A stretch of 59,832 nucleotides of DNA. It comes from DATCZB01 sp035513215. GTDB lineage: Bacteria > Pseudomonadota > Gammaproteobacteria > Steroidobacterales > Rariloculaceae. Below are positions 35,327-44,545 of this stretch, piece after piece (position 1 is the first letter of the stretch; the number at the start of each line of letters is the position of its first letter). The position numbers and the translations under genes are program-made. The stretch is from the NCBI GenBank assembly GCA_035513215.1, contig DATKCK010000102.1, positions 1 to 59,832 of the forward strand, written 5' to 3'. The notes below the pieces were generated by a model that saw nothing but the letters and a program-made list of their open reading frames with translations, did not search any database and was not told where the DNA came from.

Positions 35327-35400
35327 GAACCTCGTCACTCCGCGGCATGGGTCGGCAAAAGGGTGGTAAAGGTAGCGCAATCGTTGGAGAATTGAAGCCC

Positions 35401-36243
35401 ATGCCGCCGTCGAGCCCCCGACCGGACCGTTACGCCCTCGTTGGTCATCCCGTCTCGCACAGCCGCTCGCCGCTGATTCACCAACTCTTCGCCCGCCAGA
35501 TGGGGGACAAGCTGACGTACGAGCTGATCGACGCAGAGCCGGAGCAGTTCGAGACGGCCGTCCTCGGTTTTGCCGCGGCTGGCGGGCGCGGGATGAACGT
35601 CACCGTGCCGCACAAGGAGACGGCCTACGAGCTTTGCAAGACGCACGGCGCCGAGGCCAGGACCGCCCGGGCCGTCAACACGATCACTTTCAAGGGCGGC
35701 AAGCCGCACGGCGACAATACGGACGGGACCGGCTTCATCCGCGATCTGACCGTCAATCACGAGCGTGAGATCGCAGCCAAGCGCGTGGTTCTTCTCGGCG
35801 CGGGCGGCGCCGCGCGTGGCATCGTCGGCCCGATTCTCGAGCAGCAGCCCGAGGCGCTCATCGTCGCGAACCGGACGATCGAGCGCGCCGAGGAGCTTCG
35901 GAACGATTTCGGATCGCCGCCGCAACTTTCGATCTGCCGCTTCGACGACCTTGAGGACATGGGCGATTTCGACATCGTGATCAATGCAACCTCGGCCGGA
36001 CTGCGCGGCGAAGAGCCGCCGTTTCCGGATAATCTCGTCGGCGGCGCGACGTTCTGTTACGACCTCGCCTACAGCTTGAGGCCCACGCCTTTCATGATCT
36101 GGGCCCAAAGCCGCGGCGCGGGCGAAACCGTTCAGGGCTGGGGCATGCTCGTCGAGCAGGCGGCGGATTCCCATGCGATCTGGCGCGGCAGGCGGCCCGA
36201 CACGAAACCGATTCTGAGCAAGCTGACGACGCTCACCGCATAG
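35401..36243 (+). CDS. aroE: Shikimate dehydrogenase (NADP+)
   Basis: 280 residues from ATG 35401. The shikimate-binding motif is GHPVSHSRSPLIH, the catalytic Lys is in NVTVPHKETAYE, followed by NTDGTGF. The NADP Rossmann motif is VVLLGAGGAARG with NRT downstream. The C-terminus has the usual GWGMLVEQAA. It reduces 3-dehydroshikimate in aromatic amino acid synthesis. It ends by overlapping the convergent glutathione reductase gene by 11 bases. An upstream in-frame ATG at 35347 is less likely because the extension is not family sequence. Confidence 0.95.
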   Translation: MPPSSPRPDRYALVGHPVSHSRSPLIHQLFARQMGDKLTYELIDAEPEQFETAVLGFAAAGGRGMNVTVPHKETAYELCKTHGAEARTARAVNTITFKGGKPHGDNTDGTGFIRDLTVNHEREIAAKRVVLLGAGGAARGIVGPILEQQPEALIVANRTIERAEELRNDFGSPPQLSICRFDDLEDMGDFDIVINATSAGLRGEEPPFPDNLVGGATFCYDLAYSLRPTPFMIWAQSRGAGETVQGWGMLVEQAADSHAIWRGRRPDTKPILSKLTTLTA

Positions 36244-37573
36244 TCACGAGCTCTTCCGCGCTCGTCGGGTGAATCGCGATCGTATCGTCGAAGTCCTTCT
36301 TGCGGGCGCCGAGCGTCATCGCGACGGCAAACCCCTGCGTCATCTCGTCTGCGCCGGCGCCGATGACATGACAGCCTATGACCCGCTGATCGGCTCCCGT
36401 CACGACAAGCTTCATCGCGGTCCGCGGCTTCGCTTCGGTGATCGCGTTGAACATGCCGACGAAGCGCGACGTGTAGGTCCGGACGTCGGACCCGTATTTC
36501 GCGCGCGCATCCTCCTCCGAAAGACCGATCGTGCCGATCGGCGGATGCGAGAAGATGACGGTCGGGATGATCTCGTAGCTGAGCTTTCGATCGGGCATAT
36601 CGCCGAAGAGCCGATCCGAAAGCCGCCGGCCGGCCGCGATGGCGACCGGCGTGAGCTCGGCCCGGCCGGTCACGTCTCCGATCGCGTATATGCCGGGCTC
36701 CGCCGTCGTCTGGTATTCATCGACGGCGATGTGGCCTCGGTCCGTCACTGCGACGCGCGTGGCATCGAGACCGAGATCCGACACGTTCGGGTCGCGGCCG
36801 ATGGCCCACAGAACCGCATCGAACCCCGAATGCGCGCCCCGGGCCGTCTCGAGCACCAGTCCGCTTCCCGCCGACAGCTTCGCAGGCTCGGCCTGCGTAA
36901 CGACCTCAATGCCGCCGGCTCGCATCTGCTCCATCAGCTCGGCGGCGAGCATCGAGTCGAAATCACGGAGCAGGCGATCGCGGCGGATGAACACCGAGAC
37001 GCGGCTGCCGAGCGCCTGGAGAATTCCGGCGAGCTCCACCGCAACATAGCCGCCGCCGACGATGGCGACGCGCGACGGCAGCGACCCAAGCTCGAAAAAA
37101 CCGTCCGAGTCGATGCCGAGATCGGCGCCCTCGATCTCGGGCGCGCGGGGCCGCCCGCCCGTCGCGATCACGATATGCGGCGCCTCGTACTGCCGGCCGG
37201 ACGCGTCGACGACCCGGCCGGGCCCGCTGATGCGGCCCGCCGATCGGACGTGCCGGATGCCTTTCTTCTCGAGGTTGTCGGCGTAGATGCCGTTGAGTCG
37301 CGCGACGTAGGCGTCGCGCGCTTCCTTCAGCGCGAGGAAGTCGTGCCCCCGCACGGCGATATCGAAGCCGTAAGCCGCCGCGGTTGCGAGCTTCTCGGCA
37401 AGCTCGGCCGCGTTCCACATAACCTTCTTCGGCACGCAGCCGACATTGACGCAGGTGCCGCCGAGCCTGTTCGGCTCGAGCAGCACGACGCTCGCGCCAT
37501 GCTCGGCCGCGCGCTGCGCGCTCGCCAGGCCACCACTGCCGCCGCCGAGCACGATAAGATCGAATTCCGACAA
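36233..37573 (-). CDS. gor: Glutathione-disulfide reductase
   Basis: 446 residues. FAD-binding motif LIVLGGGSGGLASAQRAAEHG, redox-active disulfide GGTCVNVGCVPKK, NADPH-binding VAIVGGGYVAVELAG with downstream Arg residues (FIRRDRLLR), FAD motif GIYAIGDV, and the C-terminal dimerisation domain with IHPTSAEELVTM supplying the catalytic His. It regenerates reduced glutathione. The start appears to be TTG at 37573 with a GAGG site 6 bases upstream. Divergent from prlC across 115 bases. Confidence 0.93.
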   Translation of the reverse strand: MSEFDLIVLGGGSGGLASAQRAAEHGASVVLLEPNRLGGTCVNVGCVPKKVMWNAAELAEKLATAAAYGFDIAVRGHDFLALKEARDAYVARLNGIYADNLEKKGIRHVRSAGRISGPGRVVDASGRQYEAPHIVIATGGRPRAPEIEGADLGIDSDGFFELGSLPSRVAIVGGGYVAVELAGILQALGSRVSVFIRRDRLLRDFDSMLAAELMEQMRAGGIEVVTQAEPAKLSAGSGLVLETARGAHSGFDAVLWAIGRDPNVSDLGLDATRVAVTDRGHIAVDEYQTTAEPGIYAIGDVTGRAELTPVAIAAGRRLSDRLFGDMPDRKLSYEIIPTVIFSHPPIGTIGLSEEDARAKYGSDVRTYTSRFVGMFNAITEAKPRTAMKLVVTGADQRVIGCHVIGAGADEMTQGFAVAMTLGARKKDFDDTIAIHPTSAEELVTMR

Positions 37574-37688
37574 TGAGGGCCTCGCGAACCTGGACGAACC
37601 GGGAGGATATATGTTCGCGCGGCCCTATCGAAAGATGTCGACTTGAGTTTGACCCATTCGAACCGCATATCAGGGAGAATATCGAGGC

Positions 37689-39706
<2,018 letters not shown>

Positions 39707-39710
<4 letters not shown>

Positions 39711-40492
39711 AGATAGCGACCTGGAACGTCAATAGCCTCAAGGTGCGGCTCCCGCATGTCATCGACTGGATCGAGAGCGAGCGGCCCGATGTTCTGGCGT
39801 TGCAGGAAACGAAGATCAGGAACGAAGCGTTTCCGCAAGACGAGATTGCCGGGCTCGGCTACAACGTCGAATTCAGCGGACAGCCCGCCTATAACGGCGT
39901 CGCGTTGCTCGCACGCGAGGCAATCACCGACGTCAGAACCGGCATCGATGGTTTCGACGACGCCGCGCGGCGAGTGCTCGCGGCGACGATCGACGGCGTC
40001 CGCATCTACGATCTGTACGTCCCCAACGGCCAGAGCGTCGGCTCCGACAAGTATCGGTACAAGCTCCGCTGGCTCGATGCGCTGAAGTCCGAAGTCGCGA
40101 CCGAGCTCGATCGACATCGCCACGTCGTCCTGCTCGGCGATTTCAACATCGCGCCCGAGCCTCGCGACGTGCACGATCCCGCGGCCTGGGAGGGAAAGGT
40201 GCTGTTCAGCGCGCCCGAGCGAGAAGCGCTCGGGCGCCTGCTCGATCTCGGCCTCGGCGATGTCTTTCGCCTCTTCGATCAGGAGGAGAAGAGCTTTAGC
40301 TGGTGGGACTATCGCGCCGGTGCCTTCAGGCGCAACCGGGGCCTGAGAATTGACTTAATCCTTGCCAGCCAAGCGATGAAGGAGCGCTGCACGGCTTGCA
40401 GTATCGACGTCGCGCCGAGGCGCCGCGAGCGCCCGTCGGACCATACGCCCGTAGTCGCCGAATTCTCAGGCCTTGCCGAAGGCCGCCGTTGA
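39707..40492 (+). CDS. xth: Exodeoxyribonuclease III
   Basis: 261 residues from a GTG (39707) that overlaps the prlC stop by 4 bases. Motifs of the exonuclease-endonuclease-phosphatase fold are present: IATWNVNSLKVR, LQETKI (metal-binding Glu), YVPNGQSVGSDKY, LLGDFNIAPEPRDVHDP and RIDLILAS with the C-terminal PSDHTPVVAEF (catalytic Asp-His). It is an AP endonuclease and 3'-5' exonuclease for base-excision repair. Translational coupling to prlC is evident. Confidence 0.95.
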
Positions 40493-40506
40493 CGTAGACT
40501 TTCGCC

Positions 40507-41613
40507 ATGTCTTCGAGGCTCGCGATCGACGATGACGAGCGGCTGGCTCAGGAGCGCCGCAGCGACTATGACGTGACCAACACGGTCAGGGTCAGCTCCA
40601 CGCGGCATGTCTGCGCGGCGGCGAAGCGCCTTTTCGAGAGCCAGTTTCCCGCCGAGTCGTTCGATTCGGTCTGGATCGCATTTCACGATTTCGACCGGCT
40701 TTATCGCGGCCGGGACCCCGAATACCATGCCGTCGATACGAGCTATCACGACATTCAGCACACGCTCGACGTCACGCTCGCGCTCGCCCGCCTCATCGTC
40801 GGCCACGAGCGAAGCGTCGACGAGCGCGACCGCCTTGGCGCGGATCGCGCGCGGTTCGCCCTCGTCGCCGCCCTGTTTCACGATGCAGGCTACTTAAGGC
40901 ACCGGGAAAGCGATCGCGATGCCGTCAATGGCGCGGTGTTCACGACGAGCCACGTGTCGCGCAGCGGCGCCTACCTCGAGCGGTACCTGCCGCGCATCGG
41001 CCTCGGCTCCTTCGCGGACATCGCATCCCGGGTCGTTCACTTCACCGGCTACGAGATCCCGATCAACGACATCGAGATCGAGGATCCGCGCGACACGACG
41101 ACTGGTCACCTGCTCGGCACGGCGGACCTGCTGGCCCAGATGGCCGATCGCTGCTACCTCGAGAAGTGCCGCGATCGGCTCTATCCGGAGTTCGTGCTCG
41201 GCGAGGTCGCTGTGAATCTCGACGCCACCGGCTCACACGCGATTTACCAGTCGGGCCGCGATCTGCTTCAGAAGACGATCGACTTCTATCAGAAATCGGC
41301 CCAGGCGCGCCTCGAGGCGGATTTCGATCACGCCTACCGCTTCATGGGGGCGGTCTTCGTCGACACGCAGAATCCGTACCTGAGCTTCGTCCGCAAGAAC
41401 ATCAAGTTTCTCGAGAAGATCAAGCGCGAGGGGGACTGGAACACGCTCAGGCGCCGGCCGCCGTGCGTCATGCCCGATCCGAACGGCGAAGCGCGTGTCA
41501 TGACGCTCGCGATGAGGCGACTTCGCGAAATTTCCGACGTCGAGCGCGAGAACAGTCGGCGCCTCAGGGCGCTCGATCCGGACCGATTCACCGAGACTCG
41601 ACAACCTATATAG
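40507..41613 (+). CDS. HD-domain phosphohydrolase-like protein
   Basis: 368 residues. An HD-type metal site is visible: YHDIQHTLDVTLALARL (His81, Asp82, His85, Asp88) and ALFHDAGYL (His125, Asp126), with a further His in VVHFTGYEIP. The spacing resembles class I cyclic-nucleotide phosphodiesterases more than ppGpp hydrolases. The N-terminal about 60 residues and C-terminal about 100 residues are charged and helical. The substrate is unknown; cyclic nucleotides are only one possibility. ATG 40507 lies 14 bases after xth, so it may share the prlC-xth transcript. Confidence 0.85.
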   Translation: MSSRLAIDDDERLAQERRSDYDVTNTVRVSSTRHVCAAAKRLFESQFPAESFDSVWIAFHDFDRLYRGRDPEYHAVDTSYHDIQHTLDVTLALARLIVGHERSVDERDRLGADRARFALVAALFHDAGYLRHRESDRDAVNGAVFTTSHVSRSGAYLERYLPRIGLGSFADIASRVVHFTGYEIPINDIEIEDPRDTTTGHLLGTADLLAQMADRCYLEKCRDRLYPEFVLGEVAVNLDATGSHAIYQSGRDLLQKTIDFYQKSAQARLEADFDHAYRFMGAVFVDTQNPYLSFVRKNIKFLEKIKREGDWNTLRRRPPCVMPDPNGEARVMTLAMRRLREISDVERENSRRLRALDPDRFTETRQPI

Positions 41614-41658
41614 CCCGACCGGGCATTGGGGGATTGAGACGAGCACCCTTCGGAATGA

Positions 41659-43179
41659 TTACCGGCTGGTCTCCTGCTCGTCGGGCCCGTCCCACTCGAC
41701 CGGCGGCACCTCGATCCCGCGCGCGCGCATATGCTCGCGCAATCGGGCAGCGGCTTCCGGATAACGCACGAACGCGAGCCCATCGAGCCCGACGCCGTCG
41801 GCGATTCGAAGCGGCGTCCAGCCCCGGCTGTTGACGACGCCTTCGAGGCTCGCGCCGCGCTCGACGAGGAAGTCGATCAGCGCGATCGCCCCGCCGCGAT
41901 ACATCACGCCGTGCAGCGGCGTCTCGTTGCGCGAGTCGACATCGTTGACCGTGCCGCCGCCGACGGCGAGCGTCAGCTCGAGCGCGGCGAGCGCCTCCTC
42001 GATCGAGCCCGGGCTCGATCCGGCCGAGCCGATCCCCTGGCCGACGCCGGCCGCGACCATGACGGCCGTCGCGCCTTCGTCGGTCGCAAGCTCCGGATGG
42101 GCGCCTGTTTCGAGCAGCGTGCGCATGTAGGGGAGATCCAGGGATCGCGTGGCCAGCAGGAACGGCGTCGTGCCCGGCTGGTTCAATCCGCCGCCGCCGT
42201 CGATTCGCTCCGACTGCCTGGCGTTGACGTCGGCGCCGTGCGCCGCGAGCTTGCGAACGAGCGCAAGACCCGAGAGATCGTCGTCCTGCTCGGGGCCGGG
42301 CAGATTGAAGCCGCGGTTCCAGCGACGCACGAGCGCGATCTCGTGCAGCGCCGTCCACCCTTGCACGGCGGCGTTCGGGTCGGCACCGTAATCGAGCAAT
42401 GTGCTCGCGACGTCGTAGTTGGCGTTGTGCGCGGCCAGCACGAGCAGGTTCGTGCCGTCCGGCAACGTCCCGTTCGGGTCGGCGCCGGCCTCGAGCAGGG
42501 CCCGGGCGGCGTCAACGGCGCCGGCGCGGACCGCGAAGGCGAGCGCCGTGAACTCTCCCGTCGCCTCGCGTGCGTCGCGTCCGGCGCCGGCCGCGAGCAG
42601 CGCCGCTACCGCCGGACCGTTGTTCTCGGCAGCCGCCCACATCAGCGCCGTCTGCCCGCCGCGTGCTTCGGTCGCATCGACGCCGGCCCCGGCGCCAATC
42701 AACGCGTCGATGGTAGCGACGTCGCCGGTGCGCGCGGCAGTCATCAGCAGCGTCTCGCCCTCGGCGAAGAACGCGCCCGGATCGGCGCCGGCGTCGAGCA
42801 GCGCCCGCATCATCGCGGCGTCGCCGTTCTCGGCCGCCAGGTACGAAGGTCGCACGCCGTAGCGATTCGCCGCGTCCACGGCCGCGCCCGCGCCGAGCAA
42901 TGCTGTCGCCGACTGGAGGTCGCCGCGATGCACGGACCAGTGCAACGCCGTCGTGCCGTCCGGATCTGCCACGTCGGGATCGGCGCCGGCCGTCAGCAGT
43001 ATCGTCAGATTGGCGGCGGCGCCGTCCTTGACGAGCGCGAGCAGCGAGCCTGAATCCTGAGCAGCCGCGGCTGTTGCGAGGCAGGCGAGCAAGAAGGGCG
43101 CCATGACGGAGGCCCGCGGCCGGCCAGCGAAGCGAAGCGAAGCGCGGGCAGGCGCAATGTTTACGCGGGCGTCAAACAT
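41659..43179 (-). CDS. Exported ankyrin-repeat protein
   Basis: 506 residues: signal peptide (hydrophobic MAPFLLACLATAAAAQ at 26-41) and then about eleven ankyrin repeats (for example DGTTALHWSVHRGD, LLDAGADPGAFF, GWTALHEIALVRR, NETPLHGVMYRGG) filling nearly the whole mature protein. It is predicted periplasmic and probably a protein-binding scaffold. The start used is the ATG at 43179, which overlaps the DUF1552 stop by 8 bases; an internal ATG at 43104 would give a shorter signal peptide. Third gene of the DUF1592-DUF1552-ankyrin operon. A 6-bp tandem repeat (CGAAGCGAAGCGAAGCG near 43126) encodes part of the signal-peptide n-region. Confidence 0.9.
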   Translation of the reverse strand: MFDARVNIAPARASLRFAGRPRASVMAPFLLACLATAAAAQDSGSLLALVKDGAAANLTILLTAGADPDVADPDGTTALHWSVHRGDLQSATALLGAGAAVDAANRYGVRPSYLAAENGDAAMMRALLDAGADPGAFFAEGETLLMTAARTGDVATIDALIGAGAGVDATEARGGQTALMWAAAENNGPAVAALLAAGAGRDAREATGEFTALAFAVRAGAVDAARALLEAGADPNGTLPDGTNLLVLAAHNANYDVASTLLDYGADPNAAVQGWTALHEIALVRRWNRGFNLPGPEQDDDLSGLALVRKLAAHGADVNARQSERIDGGGGLNQPGTTPFLLATRSLDLPYMRTLLETGAHPELATDEGATAVMVAAGVGQGIGSAGSSPGSIEEALAALELTLAVGGGTVNDVDSRNETPLHGVMYRGGAIALIDFLVERGASLEGVVNSRGWTPLRIADGVGLDGLAFVRYPEAAARLREHMRARGIEVPPVEWDGPDEQETSR

Positions 43180-44545
43180 CGGTGAGCGGCTCGCCCTCGA
43201 CCTCGAGCGTTCCCGTGCTGTCGCCGAGCCTCGCGGGCAGCGGCACTCCGGCGCGATCGAGCATCGTCAGGAGCAGGTTACTCATCGGCGTATCGGTCCG
43301 CTGAACCGAGTGCCTGCCCGCGCCGGCTCTGCCCGCCGGACCGCCGACGAGCGCGAGCGGCAGGTCGAAATGCGCATGCAGGTTCGGGTTGCTCATCGAC
43401 GCGCCGTAGAGGAAAAGCGACTGGTCGAGCAGCGTGCCGTTGCCTTCCGTCGTACCGGCGAGCTTCTCGAGAAACCAGGCGAAGAGCTCCGTCTGATACG
43501 TGTTCAGCTTCGCATACGTTGCGATGCGCTCGGGATCCTCGCCGTGGTGCGACATCGTGTGATGGCCCTGCGTGAGCCCGATCTCCGGATAGGTTCTGAA
43601 ATTCAGCTCCCTGCCGAGCATGAACGTCACGACCCGCGTGAGATCGGCCTGGAAGGCGAGCCATTGCAGCTCGTACATCAGCTTGACGTGCTCGTCGAAT
43701 CGCTCGGGTATGCCGCGCGGCCGTTCGAGCGACGCCTGCACCTGCCCGTCGCCGAGCTGCTCGATCGCCTGAATTCGTCGTTCGACCTCGCGGACAGAAT
43801 CGAGGTACTCGTCCACCTGCACGCGGTCTCGGGGGCCGAGCGAGCGCGTCAGGCGACCGAAGTCCTCTCGCACATAGTCCAGAATGCTGCGGTTCTGCCG
43901 CGCGAGCGCCGCCCGCTGCTCGCTCGTGCCACCGCGGCCGAAAAGTCGCTCGAAAACGAGCCGCGGATTGTTCTCGGTCGGCAGCGGCGTCGTCGGTGAG
44001 CTCCACGACAATGTATTGAGGTAGACGCAGCTATAGCTGCTATCGCATTGCCCGGACAGCACGCTCAAGTCGATCGAGAGCTCGAGCGACGGCAGAATGG
44101 TCTCCCTGCCGAGCACCTCGGCCGCGATCTGGTCGGCCGACACGCCATTCTCGATATCGGCGCCTTCGGTGCGCTTGCAGCGCACGCCGGTGAGCCACGA
44201 GGCCGTCGCCTTCGTGTGATCGCCGGTGGCACCATCCTCCTCGTTGGCCTCCGCCACCTTCTGCGCGAGACCACTGATCACGGTCAGCCGGTCCCGGTAA
44301 GGCGCTAGCGGCGCGAGGATCGTCGAACGCTGCATGTCGCTGCCGATACCGGCCGGCGTCCAGTAGTCGACTCCCGTGAAGTTCTTGGCCACGCCGTTCG
44401 GCAGGTAGACGAAGCCGAGGCGCCCGACGCTGGCGGGCTCCGCGGCGAAGGCCGGCACCATGGCGTCGAGCAGCGGAAGCCCGATGGCTGCGCCGGCTCC
44501 CTTGAGCAGCGTGCGCCTCGGCAAAGTTCGCTTCGTGATGATCAC
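43172..44545 (-). CDS. DUF1552 domain protein with Tat-type signal
   Basis: 457 residues from GTG 44545, overlapping the DUF1592 stop as GTGA. The N-terminus has a twin-arginine-like leader (LPRRTLLKGAGAAIGLPLLD). The rest matches DUF1552: FVYLPNGVAKNFTGVDYWTP, LAQKV..., SIDLSVLSGQCDSSYSCVYL, LTQGHHTMSHHGEDPERI and LFLYGASMSNPNLHAHFDLP. The family is common in planctomycetes, myxobacteria and some gammaproteobacteria, nearly always next to a DUF1592 gene; its reaction is unknown. Clustered His/Asp residues (HHTMSHHGED) could bind metal. Predicted periplasmic, exported folded. Confidence 0.9.
   Translation of the reverse strand: MIITKRTLPRRTLLKGAGAAIGLPLLDAMVPAFAAEPASVGRLGFVYLPNGVAKNFTGVDYWTPAGIGSDMQRSTILAPLAPYRDRLTVISGLAQKVAEANEEDGATGDHTKATASWLTGVRCKRTEGADIENGVSADQIAAEVLGRETILPSLELSIDLSVLSGQCDSSYSCVYLNTLSWSSPTTPLPTENNPRLVFERLFGRGGTSEQRAALARQNRSILDYVREDFGRLTRSLGPRDRVQVDEYLDSVREVERRIQAIEQLGDGQVQASLERPRGIPERFDEHVKLMYELQWLAFQADLTRVVTFMLGRELNFRTYPEIGLTQGHHTMSHHGEDPERIATYAKLNTYQTELFAWFLEKLAGTTEGNGTLLDQSLFLYGASMSNPNLHAHFDLPLALVGGPAGRAGAGRHSVQRTDTPMSNLLLTMLDRAGVPLPARLGDSTGTLEVEGEPLTDV

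Noticed and set aside
43126..43142. CGAAGCGAAGCGAAGCG repeat as a dispersed element related to the gltD repeat
   Set aside because: It shares only a short GCGAAGCG string with the gltD repeat; it is a simple 6-bp repeat inside the ankyrin-protein signal peptide.
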